From NCBI GenBank assembly GCA_963795055.1, contig CAWCGJ010000025.1, positions 186,001 to 250,000 on the forward strand: a stretch of 64,000 nucleotides of DNA. Reading direction: 5' to 3'. Position 1 is the first letter of the stretch. Each line of letters opens with the position of its first letter. Source of the DNA: JASHPR01 sp963795055. GTDB lineage: Bacteria; Actinomycetota; Actinomycetes; Streptosporangiales; Streptosporangiaceae. A program made the position numbers and the translations under genes. This document shows positions 48,286 through 56,694 of this stretch, piece after piece. Below the pieces are notes generated by a model that saw nothing but the letters and a program-made list of their open reading frames with translations, was not told where the DNA came from and did not search any database.

Positions 48286-49277
48286 GGAGCATCCTCCCGC
48301 CAGGCGGGCAGCGTCAGCGTGTCGTCGATCCGGACGAACTCCACCCGGACCGGCAGGCCGATGCGCGCCCGGTCCGGGCTCACGCCGAGCAGCTCGCCGA
48401 CCATGCGGACGCCCTCGGGGAGCGCCACCAGCGCGACCACGAGCGGCATCTGCTTGCCCGGCACCGGGGGATGGTGCTGCACCACGTAGCTGTACACCTC
48501 CCCGGCGCCGGCGGCGACCACGTACCCGGGCCGGGCCGCGCCGCACGCGGGGCACATCGGGCCGGGCGGGTGACGCAGCGCGCCGCAGCCGCCGCAGCGC
48601 TGGATCCGCAGCTCGCCGGCCGCGGTGCCGTCCCAGAAGAACGCGGTGTCCGGCGAGACGGCCGGGCGCAGCACGTCCGGGGCGGCGGGCGCCGTGGACG
48701 CTGGCTGCACCGGCGCGGAGGGAGCGGGCGCCGGTGGGCGGAACTTCAGGATCCGGAACAGCATCGACGCGACCGGCTCGGTGCCCACGTACCAGGTGCT
48801 CCGGGTGGTGACGAACCAGCCGTCGCCGAGCGCGGTCCGCTTCGGGCCGGTCACGCTCTCCAGGCGGGCCCGCACCGCGACCTGCTCGCCATGCCGCAGG
48901 TAGCGGTGGTACTCCTGCTCGCAGTTGGTGGCGACGACCGAGGTGAACCCGGCCTCGTCGAGCACTGCGGACATCCGGCCCATCGGGTCGTCGTCGTCCG
49001 CGGCCGGGTGCAGCCCGCGCATGGTCCAGACCTGCGCCATCGCGGGCGGCGCGACGAGGCTGCCGTGCCCCGACCGGGCGGCCGCCTCGGCGTCGGTGTA
49101 GACCGGGTTGGCGTCGCCGATCGCCTCGGCCCAGTTCCGGATCATCGGCAGGTTCACCGGGTCCCGCGCCGCCCGCGGCCGGGACTCGCCGGCTGCGGCG
49201 ATCCGCGCGGCCGCCTGCACGATCGCCGCCTCGGTGCCGGCCGACGGCGTACCCGGATGGCCGACCGTTACGCTCAC
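48282..49277 (-). CDS. chsH2: ChsH2-like protein: MaoC-like domain fused to DUF35 zinc-ribbon/OB domain
   Basis: The 331-residue product has an N-terminal MaoC-like domain (about 35-190: INPVYTDAEAAAR-type segment NPVYTDAEAAARSGHGSLVA, PPAMAQVWTMRG). A Pro/Ala linker leads to a DUF35 domain (about 220-331) with a rubredoxin-like zinc ribbon IQRCGGCGALRHPPGPMCPA and CGA. It works with ChsH1 (hydration) and its DUF35 part with Ltp2 (aldol cleavage). The GTG has AGGAGG close upstream, eight bp after the chsE2 stop. Confidence 0.93.
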   Translation of the reverse strand: MSVTVGHPGTPSAGTEAAIVQAAARIAAAGESRPRAARDPVNLPMIRNWAEAIGDANPVYTDAEAAARSGHGSLVAPPAMAQVWTMRGLHPAADDDDPMGRMSAVLDEAGFTSVVATNCEQEYHRYLRHGEQVAVRARLESVTGPKRTALGDGWFVTTRSTWYVGTEPVASMLFRILKFRPPAPAPSAPVQPASTAPAAPDVLRPAVSPDTAFFWDGTAAGELRIQRCGGCGALRHPPGPMCPACGAARPGYVVAAGAGEVYSYVVQHHPPVPGKQMPLVVALVALPEGVRMVGELLGVSPDRARIGLPVRVEFVRIDDTLTLPAWREDAP

Positions 49278-49284
49278 GTCCCTC

Positions 49285-50466
49285 CTACCTGGGCACTCGC
49301 GGCAGGCCGAGCCCGGCCGTCGCGATCAGCTCCCGCTGGATCTCGTTGACCCCGCCGCCGAACGTCAGCACGGTATTGCGCTTGGCCTGGATGTCCAGCC
49401 AGCGGGACAGCTCGGCCGTGCACGGGTCGGCGGGGTCGCCGTACCGCCCGACGAGGTCCTCCAGCAGCTGGCCGAGCCGCTGCAGCCGCTGGGAGCTGAA
49501 CACCTTGGTGGCGGAGGCGTCGGCCACGTCCACCGCGGGCGCCACCGCGACCTGCCAGTTGAGCAGCTCGTTGATCCGCAGGCAGGCGTAGGACTCGGCC
49601 AGCGCGCGCCGCACGTCCGGCAGGCTGAGCAGCGGTCGGCCGTCCGGCGCGGCCTGGCCGGCCGCCCAGCCGCGCACCCGGTCGTGCAGGGCCGCGATCC
49701 GGCCCGCCGGGCCGAGCATCACCCGCTCGTGGTTGAGCTGCGTGGTCACCAGCCGCCAGCCCGCATTCTCCTCCCCCACTCGCATCGTGACCGGCACCCG
49801 CACGTCGGAGTAGTAGGTGGCGTTGACGTGGTGGGCCCCGTCGTGGGTGATGATCGGCGTCCAGGAGAAGCCGGGGTCGGCGGTGTCGACGATGAGGATG
49901 GAGATGCCCTTGTGCTTCGGCGCGTCCGGGTCGGTGCGGCAGGCCAGCCAGATGTAGTCGGCGTCGTGCGCGCCGGTGGTGAAGATCTTCTGGCCGTTGA
50001 CCACATAGTGCCCACCCACCTCCCCATCCCCCTTCACCAGGACCGCCCGGGTGCGCAGCGCGGCCAGGTCGGTGCCGGCCTCGGGCTCGGTGTACCCGAT
50101 CGCGAAGTGCACCTCGCCGGCCAGGATCTTGGGCAGGAAGAAATCCTTCTGCCCGGCGGTTCCGTGGGCTTGCAGCGTCGGCCCGACGGTCTGCAGGGTG
50201 ACGCTGGGCAGCGGGACGTCGGCCCGGGCGGCCTCGTCTACGAAGATCTGCTGCTCCATCTGGCCGAGCCCGCGGCCACCGAAGTCGGTTGGCCAGCCCA
50301 CGCCGAGCCACCCGTCGCGGCCCATCCGCCGCACCACCTCGCGGTAGACCGCGCCGTGCCGCTCGGTGAGCATGGCCTCGCGCTCGTCGGCCGAGATCAG
50401 CGTGGCGAAGTAGGCCCGCAGCTCGTCGCGCAGCGCGGCCTGCTCGCTGGTGAGGTCGAGGAACAT
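49285..50466 (-). CDS. chsE2: Acyl-CoA dehydrogenase, ChsE2 (FadE29)-like
   Basis: The 393-residue protein is a FadE29-type dehydrogenase: YFATLISADEREAMLTERHG, GWPTDFGGRGLGQMEQQIFV, AIGYTEPEAGTDLAALRTRA, VVNGQKIFTTGAHDADYIWL, and a C-terminal LTFGGGVNEIQRELIATAGL. With ChsE1 it forms the alpha2beta2 dehydrogenase for the three-carbon side chain. Residues VKGDGEVGG before HYVVNGQK are extra relative to the usual TRAVRDGDHYVVNG pattern and coincide with the core of a dispersed G-rich repeat. Start ATG 50466. Confidence 0.92.
   Translation of the reverse strand: MFLDLTSEQAALRDELRAYFATLISADEREAMLTERHGAVYREVVRRMGRDGWLGVGWPTDFGGRGLGQMEQQIFVDEAARADVPLPSVTLQTVGPTLQAHGTAGQKDFFLPKILAGEVHFAIGYTEPEAGTDLAALRTRAVLVKGDGEVGGHYVVNGQKIFTTGAHDADYIWLACRTDPDAPKHKGISILIVDTADPGFSWTPIITHDGAHHVNATYYSDVRVPVTMRVGEENAGWRLVTTQLNHERVMLGPAGRIAALHDRVRGWAAGQAAPDGRPLLSLPDVRRALAESYACLRINELLNWQVAVAPAVDVADASATKVFSSQRLQRLGQLLEDLVGRYGDPADPCTAELSRWLDIQAKRNTVLTFGGGVNEIQRELIATAGLGLPRVPR
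50011..50037 (-). repeat. Core of the G-rich repeat inside chsE2 (copy C)
   Basis: Read on the minus strand, 27 bases from GTGAAGGGGGATGGGGAGGT onward match the cores of copies A and B with only a few changes. Four runs of three or more G with short loops (50011-50032) make a quadruplex-type motif. It encodes VKGDGEVGG in frame. Confidence 0.55.
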
Positions 50467-50474
50467 CGCGGCCC

Positions 50475-51587
50475 TCAGCCGGCATCTCCGGCGCCAGCCC
50501 GCGCGCCGAGCCGGTCGAGGCGGTAGTCGGCGCCGCCCACGAACCTGACCAGGTCCTTGACCAGCGCGGAGTAGCGGTGCAGCGGGTAGGTGACGTCCAT
50601 GCCGATCCCGCCGTGCAGGTGGTGGCAGGTGCGCAGCGCCTCCGGCGCCTGCCCGGCCAGCCAGTACGCGGCCACGTCGAGGTCGGTCCCGGCGTCGCGG
50701 CCGGCCTGCATCCGCCAGCAGGCCGAGAGCGCGGCCAGGTGCAGGGTGCGCGAGGTGATGTAGACGTCGGCGATGTGCTGGGCCACGGCCTGGAATGCTG
50801 CCAGCGGCCGGCCGAACTGCTCCCGCGCGGCCACGTGCGCCGTGGTCAGCGCGAGCGCGCCCGCCAGGGCGCCGTCGGCCAGGCAGCACGCCCCGGCCAG
50901 CGCGAGCTGGTAGAGATCCTGGACGGCCTGGCCTCGTTCCCCGGAGCCGAGAAGGTCGGCGACGGGCGCCTGATCCAGTCGCAGCGTGTATTCCGGCTCG
51001 CCCGAGGAGCTGTGCGTGGGCCGCCAGGACACGCCCTCGCCCGACGCCTTGACGATCACGACTCCGGTGCCGCCGGCCTCCAGGCTGGCCGGCACCAGGA
51101 CCCAGTCGGCCGCCGCGCCGTAGGGCACCCCGATCTTGACTCCGGAGACCGTGCCCGACGCACGCCGCAGCGTGGCCGTGGTGGCGGGCCGGGCGGGCAT
51201 CACGTCCGCGGGCTCGCGGACCGCCGCGGTGAGCAGCGTGTCGCCGGACGCGACGCCGCCTAGCAGCGTCCGCTGCAGGTCACGGTCACCCCACCGGACC
51301 ACGGGCAGGACCCCCAGGGCCAGCGTGGCCAGCGCGGGCACGGCCGCGGCGCGCCGGCCAACCGCGGTCAGCGCCACCGCTACGTCCAGCACGCCGAGCC
51401 CGTCCCCGCCCAGCCAGGCGGGCAGGGCTAGCGACAGCAGGCCGGCCCGGCCCATTTCCTTCCACAGCGCCGCGTCGAATCCGTCCGCCGGCGGCCCGGC
51501 CGGCCGGACCTGGCCCAGCACCTCGGCGGCGACCCGGGCGACCGCCTGCTGGGTCTCGTCGAGGGTGAAATCCATGGCGGTCGGCAC
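50475..51587 (-). CDS. chsE1: Acyl-CoA dehydrogenase, ChsE1 (FadE28)-like
   Basis: The 370-residue product is a short acyl-CoA dehydrogenase homologue: MDFTLDETQQAVARVAAEVL, GLLSLALPAWLGGDGLGVLD, REQFGRPLAAFQAVAQHIAD and LHGGIGMDVTYPLHRYSALV. It lies before chsE2, chsH2, chsH1 and ltp2, the order seen in mycobacteria for fadE28. FadE28-type subunits are the partner of FadE29. The GTG at 51587 is five bases after AGGAGG; an ATG at 51575 is the alternative. It starts 32 bp from the KstR box. Confidence 0.9.
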   Translation of the reverse strand: MPTAMDFTLDETQQAVARVAAEVLGQVRPAGPPADGFDAALWKEMGRAGLLSLALPAWLGGDGLGVLDVAVALTAVGRRAAAVPALATLALGVLPVVRWGDRDLQRTLLGGVASGDTLLTAAVREPADVMPARPATTATLRRASGTVSGVKIGVPYGAAADWVLVPASLEAGGTGVVIVKASGEGVSWRPTHSSSGEPEYTLRLDQAPVADLLGSGERGQAVQDLYQLALAGACCLADGALAGALALTTAHVAAREQFGRPLAAFQAVAQHIADVYITSRTLHLAALSACWRMQAGRDAGTDLDVAAYWLAGQAPEALRTCHHLHGGIGMDVTYPLHRYSALVKDLVRFVGGADYRLDRLGARAGAGDAG

Positions 51588-51618
51588 CGGTCCTCCTCGT
51601 GGCCGCGGCTCGCAAAAT

Positions 51619-51632
51619 TAGAACACGTTTTA
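51619..51632. promoter_or_regulatory. KstR box between chsE1 operon and kstR
   Basis: TAGAACACGTTTTA matches TnnAACnnGTTnnA at every fixed position. It sits 32 bp from the chsE1 start and about 155 bp from the kstR start, so it can serve both the side-chain operon and autoregulation. Confidence 0.9.
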
Positions 51633-51787
51633 CCGGCCGCCGGCCAGCGCGGAGCGCCTGGCCAGCCTCGTTCCCGTTGATACGCTTGATGACGGCGCAG
51701 GCCGCGTACCACGCCCTGGCCGCGCGAATCGCCAGCCGGAGATCGCGGGCAGCGGCTCCGGCTTGGTTGGCACCACGAGAGGCTTTG

Positions 51788-52402
51788 ATGGCAGCACCGA
51801 GAACACGTATCACCGGCACCGCCGCGCCGAGCGCGGCCGAGTTCGGCTCGGCGGCCCAGCGTGACCGCCGCAAGCGGATCCTCGACGCCACGCTGGCGCT
51901 GGCGTCCAAGGGCGGGTACGACGCGGTGCAGATGCGGACCGTGGCCGAGCGGGCCGACGTGGCCCTCGGCACGCTGTACCGGTACTTCCCGTCCAAGATC
52001 CACCTGCTGGTGTCCGAGCTGGCCCGGGAGTTCGAGCAGACCCAGGAGAAGCTAGACCGCAAGCCCATCCCCGGCGAGACGCCCTACGAGCGGATGATGT
52101 ACGTGCTGGGCCGGATCACCCGCACCATGCAGCGCGAGCCGATGCTGACCGAGGCCATGACCCGGGCGTTCATGTTCGCGGACCCGAGCGCCGCGGCCGA
52201 GGTCAACACGGTGGCCCGGCTGATGGAGCAGATACTCACCAAGGCCATGCATGACGGCGAGCCGTCCGCCGACGACAAGGCCATCGCCCGGGTGATCGGC
52301 GATGTCTGGCTGTCCAACCTGGTCGCCTGGGTGACCCGGCGCGCCTCCGCCGACGACGTGAGCAACCACCTCGAGCTCGCCGCCCGCCTGCTGCTGCGCT
52401 GA
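51788..52402 (+). CDS. kstR: KstR, TetR-family repressor of steroid catabolism
   Basis: The 204-residue protein has the TetR HTH (RKRILDATLALASKGGYDAV, MRTVAERADVALGTLYRYFP, SKIHLLVSELAREFE), followed by a ligand domain with MLTEAMTRAFMFADPSAAAE and IARVIGDVWLSNLVAWVTRR. These follow KstR almost residue by residue in my memory of the family. KstR binds TnnAACnnGTTnnA boxes, three of which are found in this window, and is released by steroid CoA thioesters. The ATG at 51788 has GAGAGG upstream; the frame is open to 51599, but that would cover the operator. Confidence 0.95.
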   Translation: MAAPRTRITGTAAPSAAEFGSAAQRDRRKRILDATLALASKGGYDAVQMRTVAERADVALGTLYRYFPSKIHLLVSELAREFEQTQEKLDRKPIPGETPYERMMYVLGRITRTMQREPMLTEAMTRAFMFADPSAAAEVNTVARLMEQILTKAMHDGEPSADDKAIARVIGDVWLSNLVAWVTRRASADDVSNHLELAARLLLR

Positions 52403-52425
52403 TCCTCCTGCGGCTTCCTAACAGG

Positions 52426-53709
52426 TCACCTGCGGTGACGCTCGGGATGCAGGAGCGCGCGCCAGATGAGCACCCGCAGCCGCCGCACGGCCGGGAGGTG
52501 ACTCCTTCTGCGCAGTACCCGGCGGACCCGGGGCCCGTTCAGCACGGTCCATTCCAGCCGGACGGCCATCTGCCGCGGGCTGCCCCGTCTCCTGCGCGGC
52601 TGCGGGGCCGGGTACCTGTCCCGGTACCGCTGGTCGGTCAGTGCGGCCGTCGCGGCCACGGCGGCGTCCAGTACTTGCTCGGCGGGCAGGTCGGCGGGTC
52701 CCCGGTACGGCCCGGCCGCGGGCTGCGGCAGGAGCTCGGCCAGATCGCCGACGATGTGGAACTTGGAGTCACGCAAGCCCGCGACCAGGATCTCCGACTG
52801 TTCTGCGACCCACGCCTCCCGGCCGGCGGGTACGGTCAGCCGGGCCTGGCGCGCCCGCGTGGCCAGGACGTCGTGCGCGAGGATCCGCTTGATGTTCCGG
52901 GTATAGAACCAGTAGGGCATCTCCTCCGGCAGCGTCTCGTTCAGCCTGCGCAGGAACTCGACCTCGGCCAGCCCGAGCGAGGGATTGGCGTGCGCCTCGG
53001 CGAGGTCGACGCGGCCGGGGTCGACGCCGAGAACCGACGCGAGCCTGACCCAGAGGGTGCTGGCCGGGCCCCGCTGCGGCACGGTGATCACGTGCACCTG
53101 GTCCGGCGGAAGGTGCTGTGACCACATGTCGAGGATGGCCAGCGTGTCGTGGAACGTCCAGAACCGCCACTGGCGCCGGTCAGCGGCGGCCGACTGGACG
53201 TCGATGACATCGCTCAGCCATTCGTCCCATCCGGCGGTACCGCGGGTCTTGACCGTCTCCTGCCACTCGGCCGGCAGCAGGGTCGCGAGGTCACGCACGG
53301 TGACGATGATGTGTACCTCGGCCGACAACAGCGACCGGACGGCGCGATCGGCCTGCTCGGGGTTACACGCGGCCAGCACCTCGTCCGAGATGACGGCCGC
53401 CTCGGGGGCCATCAGGGCCTGGCCGACCAGGACGTCCCAGTCGCCGGTCCACGGATCGGTCGGGTCGGCGGCTTCCCGCACCGCTTCGCGCAGGTCCCGG
53501 CTGGCCCGGTTATGATCGCGGCTTTCGTAGCCCGGCAGCAGGATGCCTTGGGCGGCCAGCCGGGCGCGGTTACTCCACAGGGCAAGCTGCAGGAACGTCG
53601 TGCCCGTCTTCGGCTCGCCGACGTGCACGTAGACGCGCGGGCGGCGGCCACCCGGCACCCGGTTCTTCCTGTCGGCCGGAACCCGGCCTGCGGTATCGCG
53701 CGATGCCAA
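52426..53709 (-). CDS. Sulfotransferase-like P-loop protein
   Basis: The 427-residue product begins with a basic tail and then VYVHVGEPKTGTTFLQLALW, the 5'-PSB loop of sulfotransferases (PKTGTTF). VISDEVLAACNPEQADRAV and EVHIIVTVRDLATLLPAEWQ (3'-PB-like R-D) follow, plus WQETVKTRG. It would transfer sulfate from PAPS to an unknown glycan or lipid. The C-terminal 60 residues are very Arg-rich. The start is uncertain (TTG 53709; GTG codons downstream precede the P-loop closely). Confidence 0.78.
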   Translation of the reverse strand: MASRDTAGRVPADRKNRVPGGRRPRVYVHVGEPKTGTTFLQLALWSNRARLAAQGILLPGYESRDHNRASRDLREAVREAADPTDPWTGDWDVLVGQALMAPEAAVISDEVLAACNPEQADRAVRSLLSAEVHIIVTVRDLATLLPAEWQETVKTRGTAGWDEWLSDVIDVQSAAADRRQWRFWTFHDTLAILDMWSQHLPPDQVHVITVPQRGPASTLWVRLASVLGVDPGRVDLAEAHANPSLGLAEVEFLRRLNETLPEEMPYWFYTRNIKRILAHDVLATRARQARLTVPAGREAWVAEQSEILVAGLRDSKFHIVGDLAELLPQPAAGPYRGPADLPAEQVLDAAVAATAALTDQRYRDRYPAPQPRRRRGSPRQMAVRLEWTVLNGPRVRRVLRRRSHLPAVRRLRVLIWRALLHPERHRR

Positions 53710-53935
53710 CCTGACACCTGATTCGATGACGACACCCCAGCCGATATGCGGTCATCAGCTGGTAATGAGCAAGCAAAGTACCGGTATGGTAATGGCTCGG
53801 ACGGCTTCGTGAGGCTAAATGCGGCTAACGTGACGACCGTGTCGCGCCCCGGCGCCCTGGCGGCGCCCCGGGCAGCCCCCGGCCAGGCTTTCCGGACGGT
53901 CCTAGCCGACGGCCTCGCCGGGCGCGCGGGCGGCG
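53710..53935. other. Spacer with AT-richer patch between sulfotransferase-like gene and nudC
   Basis: About 225 bases; the part 53740-53830 is much less GC-rich than the window average and probably holds the promoter of the minus-strand sulfotransferase-like gene. No gene-like frame or stem-loop was found. Confidence 0.4.
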
Positions 53936-54928
53936 TTACCAGCTGCCGCCGAGGTCGCTGCCGTACCAGGACTCGATGATCCGGTGCGCGATCGACACCG
54001 GCGGCGGCAGCCTGATCTCGCCGCTCGCAACCGAGGCCCGCAGCTCATCGCGACTGAACCAGTGCGCCTCGACGATCTCGTGGGAGTCGACCGTGATCTT
54101 CAGGTTGCCGGTGGCACGGGCGCGGAAGCCGAGCATCAGGCTGTGCGGCATCGGCCAGGGCTGGCTGCCCACGTAGCGGGCGTCGCCGACGACGATCCCG
54201 GTTTCCTCGTGTACCTCGCGCGCGACCGCCTGCTCGGCCGACTCGCCGGGCTCCACGAACCCGGCCAGGATGGACACCCGCCGCTCGGGCCACATCGCGT
54301 TCCTGGCCAGCAGGCACCGGTCATCGGGGTCGGTCACCAGCATGATCACCGCCGGGTCGAGCCGCGGGAAGTGCTCGCTTCCGTCGTTCACGCAGCGCCG
54401 GGCGTGGCCGGCCAGGACCGGCTCGGTGACCCCGCCGTCCCGCGGGCAGTGCCCGTGTGTGGAGTGCCAGTTGTCGAGCGCCACGGCCTCGGTCATCAGC
54501 CCGGCGTCGCGATCGGACAGCAGCGGCCCGGCCTGCCGCAGGCTGATCGGCCGGGCCCCCGGGCCCGGGTTCTCCTCCGCCTCCGGCCGCGGCAGCGGCC
54601 CGGCCACGCCGAAGTACACGACCCCGTCGGCGTCGACCCCCAGCAGGAACCTGACTCCGTCCGGGGCCTGTTGCGGGGACACGAAGGCCAGTTCCGCCTG
54701 GCCGTCGTCCGCGGTGCGGATCAGGGCCTGCCCGCCGGAGACCACGAGCACGCGGGTGCCGGGGTCGGCCCAGGCCGCGGCGAGCCACTCGGTGTCGGTG
54801 CGGCGGGCCGCCGACCGGTCCACCTCGCCGCGGGACAGGGCGAGGTTGCGCAACCCGCCGCTGTCGGTCAACTCGGCGGAGCTCAGCTTGCCGTGCCGGT
54901 CCGGTGGCAGGCCCGGCGCGGCGCTCAC
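53936..54928 (-). CDS. nudC: NudC-like NAD(P)H pyrophosphatase (Nudix)
   Basis: The 330-residue protein has the NudC layout: N-terminal domain, a reduced zinc ribbon (THGHCPRDGG and ARRCVNDGSEHFPR), then the Nudix box (GFVEPGESAEQAVAREVHEE then TG) and the NADH-specific SQPWPMPHSLMLGF. NudC hydrolyses NADH or removes NAD caps from RNA. Where the usual motif is CPRC, this has CPRD, so zinc binding may be weakened. The GTG overlaps the stop of the upstream M20 gene (GTGA). Confidence 0.92.
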   Translation of the reverse strand: MSAAPGLPPDRHGKLSSAELTDSGGLRNLALSRGEVDRSAARRTDTEWLAAAWADPGTRVLVVSGGQALIRTADDGQAELAFVSPQQAPDGVRFLLGVDADGVVYFGVAGPLPRPEAEENPGPGARPISLRQAGPLLSDRDAGLMTEAVALDNWHSTHGHCPRDGGVTEPVLAGHARRCVNDGSEHFPRLDPAVIMLVTDPDDRCLLARNAMWPERRVSILAGFVEPGESAEQAVAREVHEETGIVVGDARYVGSQPWPMPHSLMLGFRARATGNLKITVDSHEIVEAHWFSRDELRASVASGEIRLPPPVSIAHRIIESWYGSDLGGSW

Positions 54929-56352
54929 CGCGCCGCCGTGAGATCGCCGGCCGCCGCCGCGAACTCGTCCCACAGATACGCGGCGGCCTCGGCGCCCTTG
55001 AGCAGCAAGTTCATCTCGACCTTCTCATTCGGCGCGTGAATGCGGTCGGAGTCCAGCCCCACGGCCAGGAAGACCAGCGGCGCCCCGAGAATGGCGGCCA
55101 GGTCGGCTTCGGGCCCGCTTCCGCCTTCCCGGGTGAACAGGACCTCGGACCCGAACGCGCACTCCATGGCCCGTTTCGCCGCCTGCACGGCGGCCGAGTC
55201 GGCCGGCGAGAAGCTGGGGCGGACCCCGGAGCCCGGGACGGTGACGACGGCCTCGATGCCCGGCGGCGTGCGCTGGGCCACGTACTCCCGCAGCGCGGCG
55301 GTGACGTCGGCGGGTTCCTGGTTCGCGACCAGCCGGAACGACAACTTCGCGTGCGCCTGGCCGGGGATGATCGTCTTCCCGCCCGGCCCGGTATGCCCGC
55401 CCCACATCCCGTTGATCTCCGCGGTCGGTCGGGCCCAGATCCGCTCCAGCGTGCTGAACCCGGCCTCGCCCGCCGCGGCGCCGCTGTGGCCAGCGTCGTC
55501 GAGCCAGGCCTGCTGGTCGAACGGCAGCCGGGCGAACATCTCGCGCTCGGCCGCCGAGACCGGGAGCACCTTGTCGTAGAACCCGGGCAGGGTGACCCGG
55601 CCGTCACGGTCGTGCAGCCCGGCCAGCAGGTCCGCGAGGACGTGCAGCGGGTTCGGCACCGCCCCGCCGAACGACCCCGAGTGCAGGTCCCGCTCCGGGC
55701 CGCGCAGGTCAATCTGCGCCTCGGCCAGGCCCCGCATGCCGGTGCACATCGAGGGCACGTCCGCCGCCCACATCGTGGTGTCGGAGATGACGATCACGTC
55801 GCAGCCGAGCCGGCCGGAGTTGCTCTCCAGCAGGGCGGGGAAGTGGGGCGACCCCGACTCCTCCTCGCCTTCGATCAGGAGCTTGAGCGTGACCGGCGGC
55901 GCGCCGCGGCCGTCGGCGTCCAGCCCGCCCGCGGCGGCGCTGGCCCGCGCGGCCAGGGCGTGGAAGAGCACCTGGCCCTTGTCATCGGAGGCCCCGCGTC
56001 CCAGCAGCTGGCCGTCGCGCTGCGCGGGCTCGAACGGCGGCGACTCCCACTCGTCGAGCGGCTCGACCGGCTGCACGTCGTGGTGACCGTAGACGAGCAC
56101 GGCGGGAGCCGACGGGTCCGCGGCCGGCCAGTGCGCGAACACCGCGGGAAGCCCGGCGCCGTCCGCGCCGGTTGCCCAGATCTCCGCCATCGGGAAGCCG
56201 CTCTGGCGCAGGTAACCCGCCAGCCATTCCGCGCTGCGGCGGACATCGGCGCGGTGCGCCGGGTCGGCGGAGATCGACGGTATGGCCAGCCACTGCCTGA
56301 GCGCGTCGAAGAAGCCGGCCGCGTTCTCGTCGACGTAACCGCGAACGTCCAT
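54925..56352 (-). CDS. M20-family metallopeptidase (dipeptidase-like)
   Basis: The 475-residue product has the M20 metal motifs: VYGHHDVQPVEPL (His-x-Asp), GRGASDDKGQVLFH (Asp), LIEGEEESGSPHF (Glu-Glu), SDTTMW (Asp) and a final His in RIHAPNEKVEMN. A dimerisation domain lies at about 205-330 (RDLHSGSFGG). It probably cleaves dipeptides or acylated amino acids in the cytosol. GGGAGG lies just before the ATG, and it leads an operon with nudC. Confidence 0.93.
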   Translation of the reverse strand: MDVRGYVDENAAGFFDALRQWLAIPSISADPAHRADVRRSAEWLAGYLRQSGFPMAEIWATGADGAGLPAVFAHWPAADPSAPAVLVYGHHDVQPVEPLDEWESPPFEPAQRDGQLLGRGASDDKGQVLFHALAARASAAAGGLDADGRGAPPVTLKLLIEGEEESGSPHFPALLESNSGRLGCDVIVISDTTMWAADVPSMCTGMRGLAEAQIDLRGPERDLHSGSFGGAVPNPLHVLADLLAGLHDRDGRVTLPGFYDKVLPVSAAEREMFARLPFDQQAWLDDAGHSGAAAGEAGFSTLERIWARPTAEINGMWGGHTGPGGKTIIPGQAHAKLSFRLVANQEPADVTAALREYVAQRTPPGIEAVVTVPGSGVRPSFSPADSAAVQAAKRAMECAFGSEVLFTREGGSGPEADLAAILGAPLVFLAVGLDSDRIHAPNEKVEMNLLLKGAEAAAYLWDEFAAAAGDLTAAR

Positions 56353-56694
56353 GGTCCTCCCTCGTGGCTCCGGGCCGCGCCCAGGCCGCAGCCGGGCGCG
56401 CCAGCCGGGAATGCCGAAGATCCTGCCTGGACTCTACCGAGGCATAAACATGGAGACCGCGGCGCCCGTCATCGCGGGAATCCACTCCCAACCTGGGGCC
56501 GGGCAGCAGGCGGCCGGTAGCGGGCGAGCTGCCCTGGGCCGGGCACCGGGTCGTGGGCCGCGGCCGCAAATGAACCATCCGGCTGGTTATCGCCGGCCTT
56601 CCGGTACATTTACGCGCCAGTTCCGGGCGGTCCGGCGGCCGGCGGGTACCAGGCCCAGCGAGCAGGGTCAGCGCCGCGGAGTAGCCTGCGTCAG
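56353..56694. other. 340-base region without a convincing gene
   Basis: Both divergent genes start at its ends, so it should hold two promoters. One plus-strand frame is open throughout, but its composition is shadow-like. A less GC-rich patch lies at 56435-56480 and 56570-56620. I see no RNA gene or clear operator. Confidence 0.5.
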
